The position numbers and the translations under genes were made by a program. Of a stretch of 64,000 nucleotides of DNA, positions 52,730 through 61,333 are shown piece by piece; position 1 is the stretch's first letter; the number at the start of each line of letters is the position of its first letter. The notes below the pieces were generated by a model, which was not told the DNA's origin, did no database searches, and saw nothing but the letters and a program-made list of their open reading frames with translations. Origin of the DNA: Prevotella koreensis (GTDB taxonomy: Bacteria; Bacteroidota; Bacteroidia; Bacteroidales; Bacteroidaceae); NCBI RefSeq assembly GCF_003977605.1, contig NZ_RYYU01000001.1, forward strand, positions 685,175 to 749,174, written 5' to 3'.

Positions 52730-53703
52730 TTGCTTCTTCTCTTGCTTCTTGATTTGTAAATCACTCCTAAACCTACTAATATAAATACCACCAAAATGCT
52801 AATCATCTGTGGTACATAATGTAGCGGTTCTACCCATATCTCAGTAAACATTCCATTTCTTGCAAATACTTCTACAGCACTCCAGAATACTATAACCGTA
52901 GCAATTGACATTCTTATGTTTGCGCCCCAGGCGTATATTCCTAATTGATAACGGAACATGAAGACTGCACCAATAACACAACCTACTGCACATGCGATGG
53001 TAACAGGATGGCTGTCACCAAGGAATACGGGGTCATATACAAACATAAGGAAAAGGTAGCATGCCCAATTAATAAGATTGAATTCCATAAAAGTAGTAAT
53101 AGATGTATGGCGGCTCATATTATGGGGTACTATTTCATTACGCTTACCACCGAAAAATACTTTTTGAAGCCAATTCATTGCATGACATCCGGTTTTGGAA
53201 CCGAAGATGTAAAGAATCGCAAACATAATAAAGAATCCGAATGAAGCCGGTAAGATAAGATATTCTGGTCGAGATCCTCGCATAGCCCTTAATTCGTTTG
53301 CGGGGATGTCATTTATATTTATTCCGTTAATCAACATCTCGTGATTTACTCCGATGCCGTTTACATACTCGGTAGTTGTTTGCACAAAACCGGAACCTAC
53401 AAGATCATAATGAACGCCAAATCGGGCAGCGAAATAACCAAACATGAACTCTACCCAACCTGTCCAGAAAAATAGTGCACCAAACAAACCCCAGATAGTT
53501 CTATTGGTATCGCCTTTTACAAATACACCTATTATGGTCATAGTTAAACCGACAAAGCCCATAATTACTGCACTGATATTCACTGCGGTACTCGACATAG
53601 TCTCCTCCATTATTCTCATCATGGCATGTCCGAGTGGCATTGTGAATAGTACAAAGACAAACGAGGCAATGGTCTTACCCCAATACTTCTTCTTGTTTCC
53701 CAT
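52726..53703 (-). CDS. Polytopic membrane protein of unknown function
   Basis: This 325-residue protein has roughly eight membrane segments (for example IASFVFVLFTMPLGHAMM, NISAVIMGFVGLTMTIIGV, FFIMFAILYIFG and ISILVVFILVGLGVIY). A hydrophilic stretch lies near 120-150. No transporter or enzyme motif was recognised. It lies 19 bases after the tetR stop, so tetR, this gene and the small membrane protein form one operon. Confidence 0.75.
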   Translation of the reverse strand: MGNKKKYWGKTIASFVFVLFTMPLGHAMMRIMEETMSSTAVNISAVIMGFVGLTMTIIGVFVKGDTNRTIWGLFGALFFWTGWVEFMFGYFAARFGVHYDLVGSGFVQTTTEYVNGIGVNHEMLINGININDIPANELRAMRGSRPEYLILPASFGFFIMFAILYIFGSKTGCHAMNWLQKVFFGGKRNEIVPHNMSRHTSITTFMEFNLINWACYLFLMFVYDPVFLGDSHPVTIACAVGCVIGAVFMFRYQLGIYAWGANIRMSIATVIVFWSAVEVFARNGMFTEIWVEPLHYVPQMISILVVFILVGLGVIYKSRSKRRSN

Positions 53704-53722
53704 ATTTGTTCTAATTATTATA

Positions 53723-54343
53723 TTATTGTTTCTTTACTAATCTGCTTGCTATCAGTTCGACAGCCTCCCGCTTACGTGATTCCATAAAACTCTTCTTATG
53801 CTCTGCATTCATTCCTATTACTTTGTCCACTATTGGACTAAAAAAGAATGGAGAAGTACATACACAAATAATATCCAGAATTAAGTCAACAAATGATATG
53901 TTGCTGATCTTTCCATTCTTGACTGCTATATCTGTTCTCTCCTGATGTGCTTTCATCGCTGAGTCAATATATCGTCCGAAATCTGATACATATTCTTCCA
54001 GCAGGTCTGGTCTTTCTTTTAAGACTTCAAAAAACAGATTTATCTGACCTCTGTGTGAGTTGATGAAATCAAAACATATTTCTGTTACCTTCCTTATTTG
54101 TTCAGTATCATATAAATCCGGCTCCATGATAACTTTCAACTCATGTCTTACCTCTTCCATATAGGTATCGAATACCTTTAGAAATATCTGGTCTTTCGTC
54201 CTATAATAGTAGTGAAGCATAGCATGAGTTACTCCCGCTTCGGCAGCAATCAGTGTTGTGGTTGCGCCTTTGAAACCTTTCTCTGCGAACAACTTTTCTG
54301 CTGCATGAAGTATATCTTGTTCTTTGTTATCGTTCTTAGACAT
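53723..54343 (-). CDS. TetR/AcrR family regulator
   Basis: This 206-residue protein has an N-terminal HTH (LFAEKGFKGATTTLIAAEAG, VTHAMLHYYYRTKDQIF) and a C-terminal ligand-binding domain. A TetR-type dyad overlaps its promoter at 54360-54375, indicating autoregulation together with the two downstream membrane-protein genes. The inducer is unknown. Confidence 0.9.
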   Translation of the reverse strand: MSKNDNKEQDILHAAEKLFAEKGFKGATTTLIAAEAGVTHAMLHYYYRTKDQIFLKVFDTYMEEVRHELKVIMEPDLYDTEQIRKVTEICFDFINSHRGQINLFFEVLKERPDLLEEYVSDFGRYIDSAMKAHQERTDIAVKNGKISNISFVDLILDIICVCTSPFFFSPIVDKVIGMNAEHKKSFMESRKREAVELIASRLVKKQ

Positions 54344-54359
54344 CGTTTAATTATGTTGT

Positions 54360-54391
54360 TTAACAGTGCTGTTAATTATAATGCAAATTTA
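54360..54391 (-). promoter_or_regulatory. Promoter and operator of the tetR operon
   Basis: The dyad TTAACAG-TG-CTGTTAA (54360-54375) lies just downstream of a minus-strand -7 box TAAATTTG (54384-54391), near the expected start of transcription. It is well placed as the TetR operator. Confidence 0.65.
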
Positions 54392-54496
54392 CATATTTAG
54401 TTTTGAAAAACAAGTGATAAGTTTGTGTTTTATGAAATATTAAGTGTATTTTTACGTTGGGCAGATTCCGATTGTTTAAAATTAAGGCAATATATA

Positions 54497-54528
54497 TTTG
54501 GCTCGATGTGGATTATTGATTAATTTTG
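54497..54528 (+). promoter_or_regulatory. Promoter of the DUF4494-yggS genes
   Basis: TTTG (54497-54500) and TAATTTTG (54521-54528) are 20 bases apart, matching the consensus; the start codon is at 54566. Confidence 0.65.
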
Positions 54529-54565
54529 TAGTCCGAAACATGGAATTAACGATTAAATAAATAAT

Positions 54566-55057
54566 ATGAGAAGTAGAACGACCAAATGGTTTGAGACGAA
54601 AGTCCGTTTTGAAAAAGTGATGGAAGACGGACAACAGAAGTTTGTGAATGAACTGTACGTTATGGATGCGCTGAGTTTCACTGAAGCAGAGCAACGTATA
54701 ACGGAGGAGATGGCGACTTATATAAGTGGCGAGTTCAATGTTATTTCTATAAGACCTACACCATACGATGAGATATTCTTCAGTGATGCTCCGAGTGATG
54801 ACAGATGGTTTAGAGCCAAACTAAACTTCATTACCCTCGATGAAAAGAGCGGAAAGGAGAAGCGCACGGCCGTTAACTACCTCGTGCAAGGTTCATCGTT
54901 GCAATCGGCTCTGAAGAATATAGAGGCTGTGATGGGCACCACGATGGTAGATTATGTTGTTGTCGGTCTGACGGAAACTCTCATCATGGATGTCTTTGAA
55001 TATACCGTAGCCGAGAACAAAGAGGATAAGGAGATAGAAGAATTTAAGGAATCATGA
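54566..55057 (+). CDS. DUF4494 family protein
   Basis: This 163-residue cytoplasmic protein has the typical DUF4494 start (RTTKWFETKVRFEKVMEDG) and later YDEIFFSDAPSDDRWFRAKL. It is common in Bacteroidales, with no known function. It overlaps the yggS gene by 4 bases, as in many relatives, so a link to PLP homeostasis is possible but unproven. Confidence 0.88.
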   Translation: MRSRTTKWFETKVRFEKVMEDGQQKFVNELYVMDALSFTEAEQRITEEMATYISGEFNVISIRPTPYDEIFFSDAPSDDRWFRAKLNFITLDEKSGKEKRTAVNYLVQGSSLQSALKNIEAVMGTTMVDYVVVGLTETLIMDVFEYTVAENKEDKEIEEFKES

Positions 55058-55728
55058 ATTATAATGTCAAGGAAAATCTGAAAAAAGTAAAGGCTGCATT
55101 GCCTGCAAATGTTAAACTCGTTGCCGTCAGCAAGTATCATCCTGCTGAATACATAGAGGAGGCATACGCCGAAGGACATCGTCTGTTCGGTGAGAGCCAT
55201 GAGCAGGAGATAAGGCAGAAGGTGGAAGCACTGCCAAAGGACATAGAGTGGCATTTCATCGGTCATCTGCAAACCAATAAGGTGAAATACATCGCGCCTT
55301 ACATATCAATGATTGATGCCGTTGACTCGTTTAAACTGCTTAAGGAAATAAACAAGCAGGCACAGAAGAACGACCGCATAATAAAGGTTCTTCTCGAACT
55401 TCACATTGCCGAGGAGGAAACGAAGTATGGTTTTTCGCTTGATGCCTGTCGTGAGATGCTTGCCGCAGGCGAGTGGCGCGACATGAAGAATGTTGCTATT
55501 TGCGGACTGATGATGATGGCAAGCAATGTAGATGATGCCAATGTCATAAGGCGTGAGATGCTTATGGCGGCAGACTTCTTTGATGAGATAAAGGCCGAAT
55601 ATTTCTCTGATGATGATAGTTTCTGTGAACGTTCGTGGGGAATGAGTCACGACTATGATATTGCTGTGGAATGTCGTGCCACGATGGTGCGTATCGGAAC
55701 AAAAATCTTTGGTCCTCGAGTTTATTAA
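55054..55728 (+). CDS. YggS/PROSC family PLP-binding protein
   Basis: This 224-residue alanine-racemase-like single-domain protein holds PLP on the lysine in VAVSKYHPAEYI and is thought to buffer free PLP. Other blocks are LFGESHEQE, WHFIGHLQTNKVKYI and GMSHDYDIAVE. Length is normal. It is coupled to DUF4494. Confidence 0.92.
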   Translation: MNYNVKENLKKVKAALPANVKLVAVSKYHPAEYIEEAYAEGHRLFGESHEQEIRQKVEALPKDIEWHFIGHLQTNKVKYIAPYISMIDAVDSFKLLKEINKQAQKNDRIIKVLLELHIAEEETKYGFSLDACREMLAAGEWRDMKNVAICGLMMMASNVDDANVIRREMLMAADFFDEIKAEYFSDDDSFCERSWGMSHDYDIAVECRATMVRIGTKIFGPRVY

Positions 55729-55853
55729 TTACTACAGACTGCCACCTCCATATGAATAGTCAAATTGTCAATAATGAGACTATTGTCAATATACCAGAAT
55801 CTCTCAAGACAAAGTTAAAGATAACGAAACATAACCATAATTACTAACTAATA

Positions 55854-56831
55854 ATGAAAAAATCTGTATCTATAATTATTCTTCTGTTCTTGTGCTCATT
55901 TCATGTCGTACAGGCACAGATTTCAGAGAGTGGCTACTGGTATAACGGACGTATCACCTATTCTGCCAAGAGCATGCCTGGCGGCAGAGTGGTGATGTAT
56001 GCGATGGATGAAGGCGAGGAGCACGAGTTCGTGCTTGTGCCCGTGGCAGGCAAGAAGGATTGTTACACTGTAGCCAATGGTAGTAACGGCTATGTCAATG
56101 AGTATAAGGGCATTGCTATAGTACGTCATCATAAAAAGGAAGGTTGGGATGTTCTTTGCTTCTATAATAAGAAGAACCTGTTGAAAGCGGTAATGTCGCA
56201 TGGCTCTGAATGGGATTCCAGTAAGATTAGCGTGGCTAAGTTCAAGAATCAACTGATAGGTGAATATTATCAGGTGAATAGTTCTGGCGATGGCTTGAAG
56301 TTAGACATCAGTTGGAATCAGATAAATGTCAATCTTAAACTTGTATCTTATGATGTCGTGACATTCAACGGAATTGTGTTGGGTTATATAACCATCCCCT
56401 TTGTCAAGGGTAACGCCAACCGACTTGCAGGTACATGGGAAGTTGTTTATACACTTGATGGATTTATACTTTATCGTCTTTACTTTGACAAAGAATTCAA
56501 CTGCTGGGTACGCGAACGCAAAGGCACTAAATTGGAGTTCCGAAAGTCTGATTCCAAGATGCGCCGTTTCGGTTTTGCAAGTGGCACTCTGCTAAACGAC
56601 AGAATGTTGGCAAAGATGGATAAATCTGTCCTACGTATCATGCGTAATGAGATTCTTGCAAGCCACGGCTATCGTTTCAAATCAAAAGATCTTCAGGAAT
56701 ATTTTGGCCGTCAGGCATGGTACAAACCTGCAGCGTCCAACGACGACATCAAACTCTCTTTCATCGAACAGTTGAATGTAGAACTCATCATGGCAGAAGA
56801 GACTGATAATAACCGCAACAGTCATCGTTAG
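55854..56831 (+). CDS. Secreted protein with a YARHG domain
   Basis: This 325-residue protein has a signal peptide (MKKSVSIIILLFLCSFHVVQAQ). A long middle part of unknown fold is probably beta-rich. The C-terminal YARHG domain (about 255-315) is marked by RIMRNEILASHGYRFKSKDL and a YFGRQAWYKP motif. YARHG is an extracellular domain of unknown role. It is a single gene. Confidence 0.82.
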   Translation: MKKSVSIIILLFLCSFHVVQAQISESGYWYNGRITYSAKSMPGGRVVMYAMDEGEEHEFVLVPVAGKKDCYTVANGSNGYVNEYKGIAIVRHHKKEGWDVLCFYNKKNLLKAVMSHGSEWDSSKISVAKFKNQLIGEYYQVNSSGDGLKLDISWNQINVNLKLVSYDVVTFNGIVLGYITIPFVKGNANRLAGTWEVVYTLDGFILYRLYFDKEFNCWVRERKGTKLEFRKSDSKMRRFGFASGTLLNDRMLAKMDKSVLRIMRNEILASHGYRFKSKDLQEYFGRQAWYKPAASNDDIKLSFIEQLNVELIMAEETDNNRNSHR

Positions 56832-56914
56832 AAATCTCAAACTGACGTTATCAATTTTCTTCTGAAAAGCCTAAATCAGAATTTCTACATCAAGAGTTTA
56901 GTGAGAATTTAAGG

Positions 56915-57145
56915 AAACTTAACCCCCAATCGGTTCATTATAACGCATTTGCTTGGATTTGCTATTGCCTACATTTTTCACGCCTGCTTTAGTCCGATTG
57001 CCAACATCTGCACTGTCATTACATCTAGACTTAGTCCGCTACGCCTTAGATAAAACGACAGCACATTTGCTCAACAATCGAACAAAATCAGTTAAGGACT
57101 CTGATGAACGATTTGTATTAAACAATGAATATTTTGAAAACTATT
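56915..57145. repeat. Dispersed intergenic repeat, copy B
   Basis: The 460-base gap 56832-57291 contains this copy, related to 36450-36680 over its whole length in the same + strand orientation. Neither strand keeps an open frame, unlike copy A. Confidence 0.75.
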
Positions 57146-57170
57146 ACCGTTGAGCAAAAAAATGCAATGT

Positions 57171-57229
57171 AAATTGGGCGAGATTGCTTACCAAATTGGG
57201 CGAAATTGGTAAGCAATCTCGCCCAATTT
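57171..57229. repeat. TTGGGCGA/TCGCCCAA repeat cluster 3: perfect 22-bp hairpin
   Basis: Bases 57171-57192 are exactly complementary to 57208-57229. The 15-base loop itself contains another AAATTGGGCGA. It sits between convergent genes and could also end transcription. Confidence 0.8.
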
Positions 57230-57291
57230 GGTTTCCATTATATGGCCTATTGATTGTCTGAAAATGTTGTGGTGGAGGATAAGTAGGGTTT

Positions 57292-58314
57292 TTATAGGTT
57301 GTTAAGCCTGCGCAGAAGCTTTTTGTTCAGTGCAAGTATCGAGCGGCGGTTGCTGTTTATGTCATCTCGCAAGGTGTTGAAAGCCTCGCTTATGGCATTT
57401 ACAACTCTCGTCGGTTTGCGTTTCGACTTGTCGGCATTCGGGTTCACCACAATTTTTATTCCCTTGTGCTCAACGTGTATATTGATTTCCTTTCCTGTCA
57501 TTATCGGATCACCGTCGAAATGTATATATCCCTCGTTCTTCCTTTTGATAATAAGTTTGCTCGCTTTGAGCATCTTTATTTTGCTGTTGTTCCCTATTGT
57601 TTTTGCAAACAGGTCAATGCTTATCTGTGGTGCATCGAATACATCGAAAGGCTCCATTATTATCACATCAAGCAGTCCGTCGCTCATAGATGCCTGTGGT
57701 GCGATGTATGCGTTGTTGCCATATTGTGATGCGTTGGCGCACGATATGAGAAAAGCCTTCCTTTGTTTTGTTCCTTCCTCGTCTGTAATTACGTATGTTT
57801 CAGGCTCGTATCTCAGTCCTTCGCGCAGCACGTTCTCTGCGTATGTTATCGGCCCTCGTCTGCCGGCCTCGGCAAATTTCATGCTTACAAAAGCGTCAAA
57901 TCCCATTCCGCATGTGCAGAAAAACGGAATATCATTTATCACTCCGTAATCGAGGTCGTGTATAATGCATTGGTTTATGGTCTCTATGGATTTCTTAAGA
58001 TTCATGGGTAGCATCAGATGCCTTGCCAATCCGTTTCCCGAACCGCATGGCATAATGGCCATTGCTGTGTCAGTGTGTACCAATGCCCTTCCAATCTCAT
58101 TCACAGTTCCGTCTCCTCCCACCGCAACGACGATGTCGATGCCATTATTTGCAGCATTTGCCGCAAGTTCTGTGGCATGTCCGGCTCGCTCGGTAAAGAC
58201 AATGTCATACTGAAACTTGTCTTTGTCGATGGTTCGTTCTATGAGTTCAGGCAATCTGGCTTTGCTTACAGTGCCTGAAATCGGGTTCATTATGAATGTT
58301 ATTTTCTTCTTCAT
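57292..58314 (-). CDS. Diacylglycerol kinase-like lipid kinase (YegS/BmrU family)
   Basis: The product has 340 residues from the start at 58314 (MKKKITFIMNPISGT). The catalytic domain has VAVGGDGTVNEIGRAL and MPCGSGNGLARHL. A beta-rich C-terminal domain follows (about 140-290), with a basic tail (NADKSKRKPTRVV) extending beyond the usual length. It phosphorylates a lipid at the membrane; substrate is unknown. Confidence 0.9.
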   Translation of the reverse strand: MKKKITFIMNPISGTVSKARLPELIERTIDKDKFQYDIVFTERAGHATELAANAANNGIDIVVAVGGDGTVNEIGRALVHTDTAMAIMPCGSGNGLARHLMLPMNLKKSIETINQCIIHDLDYGVINDIPFFCTCGMGFDAFVSMKFAEAGRRGPITYAENVLREGLRYEPETYVITDEEGTKQRKAFLISCANASQYGNNAYIAPQASMSDGLLDVIIMEPFDVFDAPQISIDLFAKTIGNNSKIKMLKASKLIIKRKNEGYIHFDGDPIMTGKEINIHVEHKGIKIVVNPNADKSKRKPTRVVNAISEAFNTLRDDINSNRRSILALNKKLLRRLNNL

Positions 58315-58609
58315 ACTTTCCGCTTGCAAATTTACCATAAATCGGTTGAAATACAAGAAATCAGATTATAAATTTAATTAAAATGCACTTTTCCGAGAAA
58401 AAACACAGCCTTCCGAATGTCCATTAAGCCTCTATTTTTCAACTTTTAGCGGACACCAATAATTCAGAACTATTCTTAGAGAGGTAAAGTATAAGAGTTT
58501 CATTTTATTCGGAATAACAAAAATATATGCATAATTCTCACCTTTTCCTACTGAGCAGTTTGTTTGCTTTTTGCTTTATGCGTGCCTTAATAAATTCCAT
58601 CGTTTTTAT

Positions 58610-58639
58610 TTTGATTATATTTTTTTTTGCATTACCTTT
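58610..58639 (+). promoter_or_regulatory. Promoter of the nucleoside permease operon
   Basis: TTTG (58610-58613) and TACCTTTG (58632-58639) are 18 bases apart. The rest of the 359-base gap 58315-58673 shows nothing else I can support. Confidence 0.6.
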
Positions 58640-58673
58640 GCGGACAAAATTAAAAACTTAAATTCTTAATAAT

Positions 58674-60002
58674 ATGAACTTGAAATTTCGCCTGTCATTG
58701 ATGAATTTCCTTGAGTTTGCCGTATGGGGCGCATATCTCACATGTATGGGAAATTATCTTGGTTCGGCAGGTCTTGGAGAGCAAATCTCTTGGTTTTATG
58801 CATTACAAGGTATCGTATCTATCTTTATGCCAACGATAATGGGTATTGTTGCAGATAAATATATACAACCACAACGTTTGTTGGGAATCTGTCATTTCAT
58901 AGCCGGGGCAGCAATGCTTTCCTGTTGGTATATGGGCTTTTCGGCAGGGGTAGGTAATGAATTGCCAAACAAGAGCATGTTCATTATAATGTATACGTTA
59001 AGTGTTGCTTTCTATATGCCAACTTTGGCATTGTCTAATACTGCTGCATTTACAATACTTAAGAATAACGGATTTGATACAGTGAAAGATTTCCCGCCAA
59101 TAAGAGTTCTTGGTACGATAGGCTTTATCATAACCATGTGGTTTGTTAACTGTGCTGTATGGGAAGATGGAGTGTTTTCTTTCACACTTGCGGATAATGC
59201 AAATAAATTCCAATACACTTATATGCAGTTCTTTGTTTCCGGTGTATTGAGCCTCGTGCTTTTCTTTTATTGCTTCACACTGCCTCAGTGTAAGATAGAG
59301 AAGAAAGCCAGTCAGTCTTTGTCTGAAACTCTCGGACTTAATGCTTTCAAATTGTTCAAGACAAAGAAGATGGCATTGTTTTTCATTTTCTCTTCCCTGC
59401 TTGGTATGTCGTTACAGGTTACAAACGGTTATGCCGGACCTTTCATCACAAGTTTTAAGGGAAGTACGGATGCTTTGATAGCCTCTTCGTTTGCTGCAAA
59501 TAATGCAACTCTTCTTACCTCTATTTCTCAGGTAAGCGAGGCTTTATGTATTCTGATGATACCTTTTTTCCTACGTCGTTATGGTATTAAGATTGTTATG
59601 CTGATAGCGATGTTTGCATGGGTTATTCGCTTCGGATTCTTTGGTCTTGGTAATCCTGCAATGCCGGGTGTTATCTTGTTTATTTTATCATGCGTTGTTT
59701 ATGGTGTGGCTTTCGATTTCTTTAATGTTTCCGGTGCCATGTTCGTCGATAAAGAGTGTGACTCTTCTATGAAAGCCTCGGCTCAAGGACTGTTCATGCT
59801 TATGACTAATGGATTGGGGGCTACAGTTGGAACGCTTGTGGCAGGAGAGGTTGTTAACAGTTTATGTAAGTGGGAAAATGGTTTCCTCGTAGGTGATTGG
59901 GAATCGTGCTGGTTTATTTTCTCTGGTTATGCACTTGTTGTGGCAATTGCATTTGCATTGATATTCCACCCCGACAAGAAGAAAAAAGCACAGAATGTAT
60001 AA
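58674..60002 (+). CDS. Nucleoside permease of the major facilitator family (NupG-like)
   Basis: This 442-residue protein has about 12 membrane segments, starting LKFRLSLMNFLEFAVWGAYL, a characteristic opening of the nucleoside:proton symporter family. Later blocks include GIVADKYIQPQRLLGICH and DFFNVSGAMFVDKE. It imports nucleosides and fits with the purine nucleoside phosphorylase elsewhere in the window. It overlaps the next gene by 8 bases. Confidence 0.9.
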   Translation: MNLKFRLSLMNFLEFAVWGAYLTCMGNYLGSAGLGEQISWFYALQGIVSIFMPTIMGIVADKYIQPQRLLGICHFIAGAAMLSCWYMGFSAGVGNELPNKSMFIIMYTLSVAFYMPTLALSNTAAFTILKNNGFDTVKDFPPIRVLGTIGFIITMWFVNCAVWEDGVFSFTLADNANKFQYTYMQFFVSGVLSLVLFFYCFTLPQCKIEKKASQSLSETLGLNAFKLFKTKKMALFFIFSSLLGMSLQVTNGYAGPFITSFKGSTDALIASSFAANNATLLTSISQVSEALCILMIPFFLRRYGIKIVMLIAMFAWVIRFGFFGLGNPAMPGVILFILSCVVYGVAFDFFNVSGAMFVDKECDSSMKASAQGLFMLMTNGLGATVGTLVAGEVVNSLCKWENGFLVGDWESCWFIFSGYALVVAIAFALIFHPDKKKKAQNV

Positions 60003-60558
60003 AATGATAAGGCTTCGGTTTGTAAGTGTTTCCGAGATTGTGGGAACTGATGACCTCGCTCTCATGCTACTTGCCGATGAGCAACGCGAACGACAGATTT
60101 CAATAGTGTGCAGTCGTGACTTGGCTGTGCAGTTGGATATGCGTGTCAAGAAGTTGCCTATCACACAACGCATGCTTCCCGAAGTTCTTTATAACATCAT
60201 TTCCAGACAAAAGGATTTGCGTTTTCACTTGTTAATAAGCGATATTTCTGACGGGCAATATGATTCGATGTTAGTAATTTCCGATACGCAAGAGATGATA
60301 CCTATACGTGTATCCGACGCGGTTCTTTTGTCTGTTGCAAACGATGTTCCGCTATTCATTGATGAGCAACTTATGATGCGCCAATCTGTTGTTTACCGTG
60401 AACTTTCAAGAGAAATGAAAATTCCACTCCCGATAAACACTATGAGTCTTGAGATGATTGATAAAGCAATAGAGCGCGCCATAAAAGAAGAGAATTATGA
60501 ACAGGCATCGTTACTTAATGAAGAGCGTAAGAAGCGTATGTCCGGTTCGGAAAATTAA
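59995..60558 (+). CDS. Bifunctional nuclease (DUF151) domain protein with UVR motif
   Basis: This 187-residue protein has a DUF151 domain in the first ~130 residues (LMLLADEQRERQISIVCSRD, IRVSDAVLLSVANDVPLFI). A C-terminal UVR-type helix pair follows (AIKEENYEQASLLNEERKK). Some DUF151 proteins show DNase/RNase activity; the role here is unknown. A second ATG at 60004 is an alternative start that would avoid the overlap. Confidence 0.85.
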   Translation: MYKMIRLRFVSVSEIVGTDDLALMLLADEQRERQISIVCSRDLAVQLDMRVKKLPITQRMLPEVLYNIISRQKDLRFHLLISDISDGQYDSMLVISDTQEMIPIRVSDAVLLSVANDVPLFIDEQLMMRQSVVYRELSREMKIPLPINTMSLEMIDKAIERAIKEENYEQASLLNEERKKRMSGSEN

Positions 60559-60569
60559 ATTATCAACCT

Positions 60570-61301
60570 ATGAAAGAAGCAAGATTTTTCTTTGTTCCCG
60601 ATGCGGGTACTACCAATGAACTTCCCGACGAGGAGGCGATGCATGCTCTTCGGGTGCTTAGATTGAAGAGTGGCGATGAGATGTTTCTGATGGACGGAAA
60701 TGGTTGTTTCTATAGAGCCGTTGTAACGCTTGCCGCCACCAAAAGATGTCTTTATGAAGTTGTGGAATGTATTCCGCAGAATCCGGTATGGAATGGGCAT
60801 GTGTGCATTGCGGTAGCACCGACAAAGATGATGGATAGGGTAGAGTGGTTTGTCGAGAAAGCCACAGAGATTGGTATAGACGAGTTTGGGTTTCTTAATT
60901 GTCAATTCTCAGAACGTCGTATGCTTAGAACCGTTAGACTTGAAAAAATTGTTGTTTCTGCGGTTAAGCAGAGTAGAAAAGCTTGGAAGCCAATCGTAAA
61001 CCAAATGATGTCATTCAAGAGTTTTGTGACTCAGCCATTGAAAGGAAAAAAATACATAGCACATTGTTATGAGGAGATTGTAAGTAAAGACCTTTTCAAT
61101 GAGTTACAGCAACCGGTCGGTAACGACGATGCAGATGTTACGGTAATGATTGGACCTGAAGGAGATTTCTCTATTGATGAGGTGAAACTGGCAATGGAAC
61201 ATGGTTTTGTTCCTGTGTCACTTGGTCCTTGTCGTTTACGAACGGAAACTGCTGCACTTTCTGCTGCGATGATGGTTCATTTGTCTCGTCGTATAATATA
61301 A
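60570..61301 (+). CDS. rsmE: 16S rRNA (uracil1498-N3)-methyltransferase
   Basis: This 243-residue SPOUT methyltransferase has an N-terminal PUA-like part (about 1-70). The C-terminal trefoil-knot domain has MIGPEGDFSIDEV and SLGPCRLRTETAALSAAMM. It methylates U1498 of 16S rRNA. It lies 11 bases after the DUF151 gene, probably in one transcript. Confidence 0.94.
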   Translation: MKEARFFFVPDAGTTNELPDEEAMHALRVLRLKSGDEMFLMDGNGCFYRAVVTLAATKRCLYEVVECIPQNPVWNGHVCIAVAPTKMMDRVEWFVEKATEIGIDEFGFLNCQFSERRMLRTVRLEKIVVSAVKQSRKAWKPIVNQMMSFKSFVTQPLKGKKYIAHCYEEIVSKDLFNELQQPVGNDDADVTVMIGPEGDFSIDEVKLAMEHGFVPVSLGPCRLRTETAALSAAMMVHLSRRII

Positions 61302-61333
61302 GTAAACTTTTTATATTTAAATGTGATTGTCTG

